Shown: one piece after another, positions 40,200 to 49,027 of the stretch
Numbering within the stretch: the first letter of the stretch is position 1
Layout of the letters: the number at the start of each line of letters is the position of its first letter
Position numbers and translations under genes: made by a program
The notes under the pieces: generated by a model
Told to the model about the DNA's origin: nothing
Seen by the model: only the letters and a program-made list of their open reading frames with translations
Databases searched by the model: none
Origin: Candidatus Peregrinibacteria bacterium RIFOXYA2_FULL_41_18
GTDB taxonomy: Bacteria > Patescibacteriota > Gracilibacteria > UBA1369 > UBA12470
Assembly: GCA_001788795.1 (NCBI GenBank)
Contig: MFXH01000018.1
Coordinates: 85,963-149,962 of the forward strand
Reading direction: 5' to 3'
DNA: 64,000 nt

Positions 40200-41262
40200 G
40201 CCTAAAAAACTGGTATTTGTGCTGCCGGAGTATGACGAGAATACTTCGACGCATTTTGCACATACTATCGATTTTATAGACGAGATTGCTAAGGATATCG
40301 ATGTCTTTTTGTTCATTGAATATGCGAAAGGGCGCCCGTCTCTGAAAAATGTCGATAAGATATACTGTCAAAAATTTCCTTACCCCGCTGTTAATTTAAT
40401 CGAAAGATTTATTGTCTTATTATGGTTAAGGCTTAAAGGATATAGGAATTTTTATGTGCATTATTCTTATTGGTCGGGGATGATTGCCGGATTGATTGGA
40501 AAGTTTTATTACTGGCATTGCGAGGCTTATCAATCTTACGGATCCGACAGGAAATGGTGGGATTTAAAATGGAAATTTTTTGATGATTTGCCATTAAAAA
40601 TTTGTCTGAAATTATGCGATTTTTTGGTCACCGGCACTCTTAGTATGGCGAAATTTTATGCTGATTGTTTTCATGTAAAAGAATCCAAAATAAAAATCGT
40701 CCCAAACAGTATTAATCTCGAAAGGATTCATGCCAATGGGATTAGGAAAATCGCAAAACAGATTGTTTTTGTACATTGGCTCGCTCCGAGAAAAGGTGCC
40801 GATTTGCTTCCTGAAATAGTCGACGGATGTCTTGCAGCCGATTCCGATTTGAAATTTCTAATTATAGGAGACGGACCTCTTTTTAAGAATTTGCAAAACC
40901 GTTTTCGGGATAATATTTCAGTGAAAATGACCGGTGCGCTTCCAAATAATGATGTTATCAAACATATAGCGGAGAGCGACCTTCTCATAATGCCTTCACG
41001 ACAAGAAGGGTTCCCTCGTGTTATTCTTGAAAGCATGGCTCTCGGGACCGCATTTGTTGCAACCGATGTCGGTGGCATGAAGGACATTATTCCCGCCGAA
41101 TATAAGGTTGTTGAACCGAGTCATATCGAATTGTTTTCTCAACGGATTGTCGAACTCGTTTCTGATTCCAATTCCAGAGATGAAGTGGTAAAATCTGGAT
41201 TGGAAAAGGTTAAGGATTTTTCAACTCAAAATGTCGCGAAAATTTTCAAAAAGATTATTTGA
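40189..41262 (+). CDS. GT4-family glycosyltransferase
   Basis: This 357-aa GT-B enzyme shows FVHWLAPRKGADLLPEI, LIIGDGPLFKNL, VKMTGALPNNDV and the E-x7-E motif in QEGFPRVILESMALG. The track opens at TTG (40186). The ATG at 40189 overlaps the preceding gene by 11 bp and is preferred. It ends with TGA, and the next gene begins 32 bp upstream of that stop. Confidence 0.85.
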   Translation: MQNKPKKLVFVLPEYDENTSTHFAHTIDFIDEIAKDIDVFLFIEYAKGRPSLKNVDKIYCQKFPYPAVNLIERFIVLLWLRLKGYRNFYVHYSYWSGMIAGLIGKFYYWHCEAYQSYGSDRKWWDLKWKFFDDLPLKICLKLCDFLVTGTLSMAKFYADCFHVKESKIKIVPNSINLERIHANGIRKIAKQIVFVHWLAPRKGADLLPEIVDGCLAADSDLKFLIIGDGPLFKNLQNRFRDNISVKMTGALPNNDVIKHIAESDLLIMPSRQEGFPRVILESMALGTAFVATDVGGMKDIIPAEYKVVEPSHIELFSQRIVELVSDSNSRDEVVKSGLEKVKDFSTQNVAKIFKKII

Positions 41263-41782
41263 TTTTGTTTTCAAGAACAAGCTTCCCGCATTCAGAAATA
41301 TTATTTTGCGTTCTATTATTTATTACAGTTTTTGCGATTTTTCGAAGAAGCTCGTTTTACGGTTGGCCGGTAGTAAGGTAAAAGGACCTGTCGATTTCAA
41401 AAGAGGCAATCTGTTTATCGTGCCCGGTAATTTGGAAATCGGAAGTGATGTATGCATCGGAAAAAATAATTTCTTCCAATCTAGAGACAAAATTAAGATA
41501 GGCGATCATGTAAATATTTCCGGATACAGTTTTTTTATAACAGGTTCTCATGACATAAACGGAACTGATTTTAAATCCGTCTATGCTCCAATCACTATCG
41601 GGAATTATGCATGGATTTGCACAAATTCCATGATTCTTCCCGGCGTGACCATAGGAGATGGAGCTGTTGTTGCCGCAGGATCTGTTGTTACAAAAGATGT
41701 GGCGCCTTATACTGTTGTGGCTGGCAATCCGGCTGTTAAGATCAAAGACAGACCAAAAAATTTAAACTATAAACTATGTTAA
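41231..41782 (+). CDS. Hexapeptide-repeat (LbH) acyltransferase
   Basis: This 183-aa protein of the WbbJ/Maa type has left-handed beta-helix repeats from residue about 65 (LEIGSDVCIGKNNF, IKIGDHVNISGYS), a catalytic His in TGSHDINGTDF and the terminal coils ITIGNYAWICTNSMILPGVTIGDGAVVAAGSVVTKDV. It probably O-acetylates a sugar with acetyl-CoA. It overlaps the GT4 gene by 32 bp. Confidence 0.87.
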   Translation: MSRKFSKRLFDFVFKNKLPAFRNIILRSIIYYSFCDFSKKLVLRLAGSKVKGPVDFKRGNLFIVPGNLEIGSDVCIGKNNFFQSRDKIKIGDHVNISGYSFFITGSHDINGTDFKSVYAPITIGNYAWICTNSMILPGVTIGDGAVVAAGSVVTKDVAPYTVVAGNPAVKIKDRPKNLNYKLC

Positions 41783-41786
41783 TGCT

Positions 41787-42314
41787 ATGATTAATAAGAA
41801 GTATTTGAAAAAAACAGAAACACAAAACTATAAGAATAAAAACAATATAGAAGGCGTAAAAGTCATATCTTTGAAACGCTTCCTTGATTGCGGAGGAAGC
41901 TTCTCTGAAATAATGAGGGTTTCAAAAGGAATCCCGGTCGAATTTAAAGGTTTTGACTTGAAACAAATTAATTATTCCGAGATTTTGCCCGGTGCCATAA
42001 AGGCAGGACATTATCATTTTAATCAGGATGATATCTGGTTTGTACCTCCTTCAAGCAGAGCCCTTGTGGGACTTAAAGATTTGCGCGAAGGATCGAAGAC
42101 TTATGATGTTGTGCAAAGATTAATAATGGGTGACGGGCAGGCGAGTTTATTATTTATACCTCGTGGCGTACTGCATGGCGTTGCGAATTTATGGCAAAAA
42201 CCATCTTCGCTTATTTATTTTGTGAATCAGAACTTCGACGCAGATAAACCTGATGAACACAGGCTGTCGCAAGAAGAGTTCGGCGAAGGCTTCTGGGAGA
42301 TTGCCAAGGGATAA
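41787..42314 (+). CDS. RmlC-like cupin (dTDP-4-dehydrorhamnose 3,5-epimerase family)
   Basis: The 175-aa protein has the RmlC-type core: AIKAGHYHFNQDDIWFVPP in place of RGLHYQ, LKDLREGSKTY, LLFIPRGVLHGVANL and a final ...DEHRLS segment. It probably epimerises a 4-keto sugar nucleotide. The catalytic His region is recognisable but divergent, so activity on dTDP-sugars is inference. RmlB lies 13 kb away; RmlA and RmlD are not seen. Last gene of the plus-strand run. Confidence 0.75.
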   Translation: MINKKYLKKTETQNYKNKNNIEGVKVISLKRFLDCGGSFSEIMRVSKGIPVEFKGFDLKQINYSEILPGAIKAGHYHFNQDDIWFVPPSSRALVGLKDLREGSKTYDVVQRLIMGDGQASLLFIPRGVLHGVANLWQKPSSLIYFVNQNFDADKPDEHRLSQEEFGEGFWEIAKG

Positions 42315-42332
42315 TGATACTGTCATAACATA

Positions 42333-42367
42333 GGTCTTACGTCTTATGACTTATGACTTACGTCTTT
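42333..42367. repeat. 7-bp-period array (tgactta/cgtctta units)
   Basis: Five units lie between convergent genes and encode the last residues (DVSHKS) and stop codon of the GT2 gene on the minus strand. Confidence 0.75.
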
Positions 42368-43090
42368 AATATAGTCCCATCTCAATCTGATTACGCTTGT
42401 GAAAGCGCTTGTTATTTCGTGTTTTGATAGATTGGAGATGCCACGTTTACGATTGACGAATGTGATTGGAATTTCGCCGATTTTCAGGCCTTTCTTATGC
42501 AGCTGGTAAGACATTTCAGACAGGACTATGTATCCTGCGGCTTCTATTTTATCGAAATCAATCGCCTCAAGAGCTTCTCTCGTATAGCAACGATATCCGT
42601 TCGTGTAGTCATGAATGGGTATTCCTAGTATCGCGCGAGCATATATATTCGCGAAACGGCTGAAAATAGTGCGTTTTAAGCCCCAGTTGAGGATTTTACT
42701 GCCTTTGAGATATCTTGAACCGATTACCATATCGTATCCCTCCAGAATCTTCGTTAAGAGCCTTGGGATGTCGATAGGATCATGAGAGAAGTCGGCATCC
42801 ATTTCGAAAATGTATTCAGATCCTTCCTTGAGCGCTTGTTTGAAGCCTTCGATACACGCACCTCCTCGGCCGTTTTTCTTTGTTCGATGTATTACTTTAA
42901 GTTTAGGATATTTTTTCTTAATAGCATCTGCGATCTCTCCTGTTTTGTCAGGTGAATTATCGTCCACTACAATTATTGTTATATCCTTCGATATGCCAAA
43001 AATCGTTTGGATGAGTTTCCTTATGTTATCTTTTTCGTTGTAAGTCGGAATGATTATTGCCGTCTTGGAATAAATATTATTGCTTAGCAT
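42344..43090 (-). CDS. Polyprenol-phosphate mannosyltransferase-like GT2 enzyme
   Basis: This 248-aa protein resembles dolichol/polyprenol-phosphate hexose synthases. Motifs are AIIIPTYNEKDNI, IIVVDDNSPDKTGEIA, the DxD motif EMDADFSHDP, VIGSRYLKG and the DYTNGYRCYTREAL loop. There is no C-terminal membrane domain. It would make the lipid-linked sugar donor used by GT-C enzymes like those at 35813 and 51323. The C-terminus is array-derived. It overlaps the upstream epimerase gene by 14 bp. Confidence 0.87.
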   Translation of the reverse strand: MLSNNIYSKTAIIIPTYNEKDNIRKLIQTIFGISKDITIIVVDDNSPDKTGEIADAIKKKYPKLKVIHRTKKNGRGGACIEGFKQALKEGSEYIFEMDADFSHDPIDIPRLLTKILEGYDMVIGSRYLKGSKILNWGLKRTIFSRFANIYARAILGIPIHDYTNGYRCYTREALEAIDFDKIEAAGYIVLSEMSYQLHKKGLKIGEIPITFVNRKRGISNLSKHEITSAFTSVIRLRWDYIKDVSHKS

Positions 43091-43973
43091 TTTTGTAGTA
43101 GTTTATTGTGTTTTTAATCCCCTCTTCCAGAGAAATTTCGGGCTTCCATTTGAGTGTTTCTTTTATACGCACTACATTCGGCACCAATTCGAGAGGAGCG
43201 TTTATTTTCTTCCTAAGATCACTAACTTCAACCCCAAATATATTCGCAACAGTTTTTGCAATTTCCATAACTTTTGTCGGCTTGCCTGTCCCGAGATTGA
43301 GCGTGCCTGTGAAATCCGACTTAAGTCCTTTCATTATTGCGTTCACAACATCTGTTACATATATGAAGTCTCGTGCAAAATCGCCATTATATATTTCGAT
43401 TTTACCGGCAATCGCCTGTGAGATTATTTGCGGGATCAATGTAGGCACTTTTCCAATCCTCTGATACGGACCGTACGCATTTGCCAATCTGAATATCAAA
43501 ATCGGCATTTTTTTTGCGAATTTTTCGCACTCTTTCTCAGCTAAAAGTTTTGAATACGAATAAGCATTACTTTTTTTGTCCACAAGCGCATCCAAATCTT
43601 CCGTCATCTCGGTATCAACCTCTTGATATACAGTCATGCTCGACATGAAAATGAATTTCTTGAGATTCTTATCCTTAAAATATTCAAGAAGTTTCTTCGT
43701 ACCTTCTACGTTTAATCTTATTGTTTCTTGCTCGTTCCCTTCCGCAAGCTTAATCGTACTGACTGCCGCAAGATGCACTACATAGTCAAATCTATACTCA
43801 TCTAAAACCGACAGATCGTCATTGATCAGATCGAGCTTTATGGTTTTTACAGAGACGATGGGGTCATGAGCGCTTAGGTTCACAATTTCGAAACCAAGTT
43901 TTTGCAACTCTATTATAAGATTCGTACCTATAAATCCTGATCCACCCGTAATTAAGATTTTACTTTCTTGCAT
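43077..43973 (-). CDS. NAD-dependent epimerase/dehydratase (extended SDR)
   Basis: The 298-aa protein has GGSGFIGTNLI, VVHLAAVST, MSSMTVY and SYSKLLAEKE (YxxxK). Sub-family not certain; it resembles 4-ketosugar reductases and 4-epimerases. Being directly downstream of the ColD-like dehydratase and Gmd, it could reduce a GDP-4-keto-3,6-dideoxysugar. It is not closely similar to ColC/GDP-fucose synthase by eye. The track start is TTG; the ATG at 43973 overlaps the upstream stop region. Confidence 0.8.
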   Translation of the reverse strand: MQESKILITGGSGFIGTNLIIELQKLGFEIVNLSAHDPIVSVKTIKLDLINDDLSVLDEYRFDYVVHLAAVSTIKLAEGNEQETIRLNVEGTKKLLEYFKDKNLKKFIFMSSMTVYQEVDTEMTEDLDALVDKKSNAYSYSKLLAEKECEKFAKKMPILIFRLANAYGPYQRIGKVPTLIPQIISQAIAGKIEIYNGDFARDFIYVTDVVNAIMKGLKSDFTGTLNLGTGKPTKVMEIAKTVANIFGVEVSDLRKKINAPLELVPNVVRIKETLKWKPEISLEEGIKNTINYYKNAKQ

Positions 43974-45174
43974 CAAAAAAATCTTTAAATACTTCGATCA
44001 TGTAGTCCATATCCTCTTGTTTCAAGCCTTGGTGACAACCTATATAAAATCCGTTGTGGTTCACCCATGCTGCAATAGGATATTGCGGTTCAAGATCGCC
44101 AAACAGTTTAATATAATAAGGCTGGTTCAAAAGCGGGACCATATATCTTGTCTCAACGTTGTGTTCTTCCAAGTGCATTATCAAATCATCTCGTTTTATA
44201 GGACTCGTTTTCTTGATCACCAATGGAAGCATCATAAAAGCATGCTCTGAATGTTCCGGCCATGAAGGTAATTGGATATGATCTTCGTATGCACGAAGGC
44301 CTTTTATCAGATATGCCGCGTTCTTCTGTCGTGCACTCAAAATGTTTTCCCACTGTTCTATTTGCGCCATTCCAAGCGCTCCTTCCAGCTCTGTCACTCT
44401 ATAACTATAACCCATTCGAACGAATGAGAATCTTCTATCGATAAGTTTGAAAAAACTCTCCTTGCTGTCTCTAACCGCACCTTTGTCATCATCGATATTC
44501 ATATAGACCGAGTCGCGTCCATGATTCACCATGCTCTTCATAGCTACCGCGTAGTCCGGATTGCTAGTGACGCTCAATCCGCCTACCCCTGTTACAAGCA
44601 AGTGAGCCACATAAGTGGAGAAACACGATATGTCTGTTTGAGAGCCTACCATTTTGCCTTTATGACGAACGAACATTGTTTCACAAGAATCTTCAACTGT
44701 TTTCAAGTTATGTTTGCGTGCGATCTCAATGACCTTATCTATCTCGCATGAAAGTCCGAAAAGATTTACAGGCATAATGGCGCGTGTACGAGGTGTAATC
44801 TTCTCTTCTATTTTTGACGTGTCTATGTTGTAAGTTATCGGATCTATTTCAACAAAAACCGGCTTCAAACCGTTCTGAAGCACGACATTTGAAGTGGCAA
44901 TAAAAGTTAATGCGGGAACAAGCACTTCATCTCCATCCTGCCATCCATGCAAATCCTTAAGCGTATGAATCGCAACTTGCAACGAGCTGGTTCCGCTATT
45001 GCTCATTATTGCGTATTTAGACTCGTGCAATTCCGCAAATTTCTTCTCGAAACCATGAACGTATTTACCGTAAGACAATCTGTTATTATCCAAAGCGTCC
45101 ATTACGTATTTCTTAGCCACTTCGTTTATACAAGTATCTCCAACACCAATTTGTTGAGCGCGTTTTTTGATCAT
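43960..45174 (-). CDS. ColD/RfbH-like PMP-dependent sugar 3-dehydratase
   Basis: This 404-aa member of the DegT fold has histidine (His191, in CFSTYVAHLLVTGVGG) where ordinary sugar aminotransferases have the PLP lysine. In ColD and RfbH (E1) this Lys-to-His change turns the enzyme into a 3-dehydratase for 4-keto-6-deoxysugars. Other ColD-like blocks are LTFIATSNVVLQNG, EDSCETMFVRHKG, MGYSYRVTELEGALGMAQIEQ and NGFYIGCHQGL. It follows gmd by 1 bp, so GDP-4-keto-6-deoxymannose is the likely substrate and a GDP-3,6-dideoxyhexose the likely product. An inactive aminotransferase is the main alternative. Confidence 0.8.
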   Translation of the reverse strand: MIKKRAQQIGVGDTCINEVAKKYVMDALDNNRLSYGKYVHGFEKKFAELHESKYAIMSNSGTSSLQVAIHTLKDLHGWQDGDEVLVPALTFIATSNVVLQNGLKPVFVEIDPITYNIDTSKIEEKITPRTRAIMPVNLFGLSCEIDKVIEIARKHNLKTVEDSCETMFVRHKGKMVGSQTDISCFSTYVAHLLVTGVGGLSVTSNPDYAVAMKSMVNHGRDSVYMNIDDDKGAVRDSKESFFKLIDRRFSFVRMGYSYRVTELEGALGMAQIEQWENILSARQKNAAYLIKGLRAYEDHIQLPSWPEHSEHAFMMLPLVIKKTSPIKRDDLIMHLEEHNVETRYMVPLLNQPYYIKLFGDLEPQYPIAAWVNHNGFYIGCHQGLKQEDMDYMIEVFKDFFDARK

Positions 45175-45175
45175 T

Positions 45176-46144
45176 TTAAATCTGTTTTTTCAACATATCT
45201 ATATCTGACGCAACCATCATTTCGACAAGTTGTTTGAAACTCACGCTAGGCTCCCATTTAAGTTCTTTTTTCGCTTTTGAACAGTCGCCTATAAGGTAGT
45301 CCACTTCGGCCGGACGCATATATCTTTCGTCTTGTTCGATAAAATCCTTCCAATTCTTGATTCCTATCGCTCTGAATGATTCTTCAACGAACTCCTGCAC
45401 GCTGTGCGTTTCACCCGTTGCAATAACATAATCATTTGGCTCCGGTTGCTGAAGCATCATCCACATTGCGCGAACATAATCTCCGGCGAATCCCCAGTCG
45501 CGTTTCGCTTCAATATTCCCAAGTTTTATTTTATCTGCCAGTTTAAGATGTATGCGAGCAACTCCATGCGAGATCTTTCTCGTTACAAATTCAAGTCCTC
45601 GTCTTGGCGACTCGTGATTAAATAAAATTCCTCCGCAAGCGAACATATCATAACTTTCCCTGTAATTAACCGTTGTATAGTGTGCATAAGCCTTCGCCAC
45701 CCCATAAGGACTTCTTGGATGGAATGGTGTTGTCTCCGTTTGCGGAGTTTCTCGTACTTTGCCAAACATTTCGCTTGAAGATGCTTGGTAAAATTTCGTT
45801 TTTGGATTCACGATTCTTATGGCTTCTAGCAAACGAGTTGCCCCAAGTCCCGTTACCTCTCCTGTCAATATGGGCTCTTTCCAAGACACGCCTACGAATG
45901 ATTGAGAGGCAAGGTTGTAAACTTCTGTTGGTTTCGCCTCCTGCAATACTCGAATAAGCGAACTTGTATCAAGCAAATCGCCGTCAACAAGCGTTATCTT
46001 GTCCAATAAATGGTTTATTCTCTCGTAATTCGGACTGCTGCATCTGCGCACAAGGCCATATACCTTATACCCCTTATCGAGCAGAAACTCTGCGAGATAC
46101 GAGCCGTCCTGACCTGTAATACCTGTTATTAGAGCTGTTGGCAT
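45176..46144 (-). CDS. gmd: GDP-mannose 4,6-dehydratase
   Basis: It converts GDP-mannose to GDP-4-keto-6-deoxymannose. The 322-aa SDR has the [23 protein letters not shown] motif, [30 protein letters not shown] (YxxxK) and the Gmd hallmark [16 protein letters not shown]. It is the first gene of the three-gene unit with the ColD-like dehydratase and an SDR. The gap to the upstream flippase gene is about 50 bp. Confidence 0.93.
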   Translation of the reverse strand: MPTALITGITGQDGSYLAEFLLDKGYKVYGLVRRCSSPNYERINHLLDKITLVDGDLLDTSSLIRVLQEAKPTEVYNLASQSFVGVSWKEPILTGEVTGLGATRLLEAIRIVNPKTKFYQASSSEMFGKVRETPQTETTPFHPRSPYGVAKAYAHYTTVNYRESYDMFACGGILFNHESPRRGLEFVTRKISHGVARIHLKLADKIKLGNIEAKRDWGFAGDYVRAMWMMLQQPEPNDYVIATGETHSVQEFVEESFRAIGIKNWKDFIEQDERYMRPAEVDYLIGDCSKAKKELKWEPSVSFKQLVEMMVASDIDMLKKQI

Positions 46145-46193
46145 GAATTCTTGTTTATAAGCGGGGTGATTTTACCCTTCTTCATGATAAAAT

Positions 46194-47441
46194 TCAATCT
46201 CCCGACTTGCTTGCAGTGTTACCATAATACAAATACATCACGAGATTGAATAATCTTGCGATAATGCTAGATATGGCAACCCCTAGAAGTCCAAACCAAA
46301 TAAATGATATTACTATCGCAATACCTCTGAATATCGACATTGCTACATTCGTCTTGAATATTTCCGCTTTTCTTTTTTTAACAACCAAAATTCTCGAATA
46401 AATCACTTCAAAAACATAAACAAACAAGCTGCCTGTTATTATTTGAGAATATAAAATGCTTTCGGCGTAATTTTCAGTGAATAATATCTTTATCGCTAAA
46501 GGTGTTAAAAGAATTACTATTGTTATTAGAATTATATTCACAGCTATAAGAAACCATGCTTTTTCTTTTATCTTCAGCTGTATGGAATGCTGATTGTTTT
46601 CTCCAAGCTTGGGAATGATCACATCTGTTACTGTTGTAATTAATACGGCCAGCTGATCAGGTATCACCAATGCAAATGCGTATATGGCCAGATATGCCGG
46701 TCCCATAAAAATACCAATTATTATGCTGTCAATTTTATCCAATAAACTTTTTACTATTACCGTTTTTGTAATAAAAAATCCATATTGTGAAAAGTCCTTG
46801 CTTACGAGCTCGTTAGTTTTTTCCCGCTCGGCCATTTTGAGACCGATATAGTTTGTAATGCCTATAGATGCCGCATTGAAAATCACTAAAAATATTAGCG
46901 ATTCATTAAAGAATATAATTGCGGCTAATATTGAAATCTTGTTTAAAATGTTCGCCGCAAATAAAAGTATTGTTGATAATTTATATTTTTTCTTGCTGTC
47001 CAAAAAAATCGACCATATATCGGCGCCACTGAATAACGGGAAGCAAACCGCAGCCGCAACTACCGCAAGCGCCAATATATAATCTTGTGATATGTAATAT
47101 TTAACCGCAATCACTCCGAGTACCAAACTGCCAAGAAAAGACCATTTGATTTTCTTGTTTGTTGCCACATTCAGAGACCCGTCTTGACCCTGTGATGCAT
47201 CTGACCAAATCGCTTTATTGAATCCCGGCAAACTAAAAAAAACCATAGTTGCCATGAAGCTACATACCAGCTGATAATTGCCATATACTTCTTTCGAAAC
47301 ATACCTAGAAAAAACCATATTCATTATCAATGCAATCGCTATTAAAAAAGCGTATCTGGAAAAAAGCAAAAACGAATTACCAATAAAATACTGTGCGTCT
47401 ATATTTAATTTTTTGCCGATAAAAGATGTGATGTTTCTCAT
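46194..47441 (-). CDS. Wzx-type polysaccharide flippase (MOP superfamily)
   Basis: This 415-aa protein has about 12 hydrophobic helices and the polysaccharide-biosynthesis (Wzx/RfbX-like) pattern FSRYVSKEVYGNYQLVCSF after the first helix, and KSLLDKIDSIIIGIFMGPAYLAIYA mid-protein. It would flip undecaprenyl-linked oligosaccharide across the membrane. It is coupled by ATGA to the upstream epimerase gene. No clear Wzy polymerase was identified, unless the 646-aa protein plays that part. Confidence 0.83.
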   Translation of the reverse strand: MRNITSFIGKKLNIDAQYFIGNSFLLFSRYAFLIAIALIMNMVFSRYVSKEVYGNYQLVCSFMATMVFFSLPGFNKAIWSDASQGQDGSLNVATNKKIKWSFLGSLVLGVIAVKYYISQDYILALAVVAAAVCFPLFSGADIWSIFLDSKKKYKLSTILLFAANILNKISILAAIIFFNESLIFLVIFNAASIGITNYIGLKMAEREKTNELVSKDFSQYGFFITKTVIVKSLLDKIDSIIIGIFMGPAYLAIYAFALVIPDQLAVLITTVTDVIIPKLGENNQHSIQLKIKEKAWFLIAVNIILITIVILLTPLAIKILFTENYAESILYSQIITGSLFVYVFEVIYSRILVVKKRKAEIFKTNVAMSIFRGIAIVISFIWFGLLGVAISSIIARLFNLVMYLYYGNTASKSGD

Positions 47442-48355
47442 CCCTTTATTTTTGAAAGTTCTTTTTGAAAATCATACTCCTCCGACCATGCAAGCATAGA
47501 CTGAGCCTTTTTAACGGATGCGCACGAATGCATGATATCCCCATCTCTCGCTTTAACATATCGGACTTTAGAGTTTGAATTGCCAATTTTTTTAATATGT
47601 TTTGCTAAGTCCTTAATCGATATTGCCTTTCCTCCGCCTATATTAAACACCCAGCTTCCCTGCAAGGTGCTTTTGATCGCCGCAATATTCGCCTCTACAA
47701 CCTTGCCAACTGGTATAAAATCTCTGCTTTGTTCTCCGTTTCCATAAATCGTTAATGGTTCAGACTTTTTCGACAGATCCATGAATTTTGATATCACACC
47801 AGAATAAGGAGAGCTCGGATCCTGTCTGCTGCCAAATATATTAAAATATCTGAATATAAAAGTATTTATACCGTATAATTTCGAAAAAACCTGACAATAA
47901 TATTCCCCCATAGCCTTGCTGATACCATAAGGCGAGAGCGGCCTGACCGGTGAAGTTTCATCTATTGGCATTTTCACAAGATCTCCATAAACCGCACTCG
48001 AACTGGCCAAAATGACTTTCTTAATGCCGTTATTTTTCGCCGCCATTAGAATATTCAAAGTGCCTTTTGCGTTTATATCAAGTGTTTCCATCGGATTTTT
48101 TATCGACACCGGAACAAAAATTTGAGCCGCATGATGCAATACGAAATCTACATCTTTACAGGCTTTATCAGCCTGTTTTGCATCTCGTATATCTCCTTTT
48201 ATTATTTTTATTCTGTTTTTTATATTTTTTAAGTTTCCCACCTTGCCCGTGCTGAAATTGTCAAACACTATTACGTTGTAATTCAGCTTAACAAGTCGAT
48301 CTGCCAAATGAGATCCTACAAACCCAGCTCCGCCTGTAATTAATATTTTTTGCAT
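47438..48355 (-). CDS. UDP-hexose 4-epimerase-like SDR
   Basis: The 305-aa extended SDR has GGAGFVGSHLADRL, LHHAAQIFVPVSI, ASSSAVYGD, SPYGISKAMGEYY (YxxxK) and FNIFGSRQDPSSPYSGVISKF. The last block is typical of UDP-GlcNAc/GalNAc or UDP-Glc/Gal 4-epimerases. The exact sugar is uncertain. It is ATGA-coupled to the flippase gene and follows a methyltransferase by 3 bp. Confidence 0.83.
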   Translation of the reverse strand: MQKILITGGAGFVGSHLADRLVKLNYNVIVFDNFSTGKVGNLKNIKNRIKIIKGDIRDAKQADKACKDVDFVLHHAAQIFVPVSIKNPMETLDINAKGTLNILMAAKNNGIKKVILASSSAVYGDLVKMPIDETSPVRPLSPYGISKAMGEYYCQVFSKLYGINTFIFRYFNIFGSRQDPSSPYSGVISKFMDLSKKSEPLTIYGNGEQSRDFIPVGKVVEANIAAIKSTLQGSWVFNIGGGKAISIKDLAKHIKKIGNSNSKVRYVKARDGDIMHSCASVKKAQSMLAWSEEYDFQKELSKIKG

Positions 48356-48358
48356 GCT

Positions 48359-49027
48359 TTATTTTTTCTTGAATACAAAAAAATAACTTGCCGCATAGCT
48401 TTCTCCCGTATGTCGATTGTTAGTTATTAGATTTAAAAACTTATCCAACAATAAAACCGTCGTTAATAAAATCGGTCGTAATATACGAGGTGCATGCATG
48501 ATTATGTAATAAAGCCCTGTCGAAAACGGACCAACTCCCAATGGCTGTATTAATATTTCTTCAAACCCCGTATCAGAGAAGAATTTCCTTATAGCGGCTG
48601 ATGTATATCTGAAATAATCATTCGGATCCGGATGGTATGGTATTAAGAAAGGCGTCGAACCTATGAAAATTCCATTTGGCACCAGAATCCTATGCGATTC
48701 GGAAGCGACATTTTTATAGTCATAAATATGCTCAAGCGTATTAAAACAAAGTACCATGTCGTAAACTTCGTTCTTTATCTCGAATTTTTTTTCCAAATCT
48801 ATTTTTTCCACATTTTCCGAGGCCGGACGCAGGTCTGTATATGTAATATGACAATTGCGATCCTTCTTTGCAAAATCGTTATAGCTCACCTTGTCGGTTT
48901 TACTTCCCAGATCTATAACCTTGCCTTTTAAAGGGTTCTTTTCCGTATAGTTCTTTATCGCCAAATCCATAAGCGTTCTTGGCAATGACTTGTCTTTAAA
49001 TGCTGATTTTGCCAAAGTCAGTATCAT
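48359..49027 (-). CDS. Class I SAM-dependent methyltransferase
   Basis: This 222-aa protein has motif I KGKVIDLGSKTDK, the acidic motif II ITYTDLRPA and the methyltransferase-11 pattern YDMVLCFNTLEHIYDYKNVASESHRILVPNGIFIGS. The track starts at 49051. I prefer the ATG at 49027, which forms an ATGA overlap with the upstream stop as most genes in this run do. Substrate unknown. Confidence 0.8.
   Translation of the reverse strand: MILTLAKSAFKDKSLPRTLMDLAIKNYTEKNPLKGKVIDLGSKTDKVSYNDFAKKDRNCHITYTDLRPASENVEKIDLEKKFEIKNEVYDMVLCFNTLEHIYDYKNVASESHRILVPNGIFIGSTPFLIPYHPDPNDYFRYTSAAIRKFFSDTGFEEILIQPLGVGPFSTGLYYIIMHAPRILRPILLTTVLLLDKFLNLITNNRHTGESYAASYFFVFKKK

Noticed and set aside
46153-46185. Possible terminator between gmd and the flippase gene
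   Set aside because: Only a 4-bp stem (GGGT/ACCC) with a 6-nt loop is visible, too weak to call.
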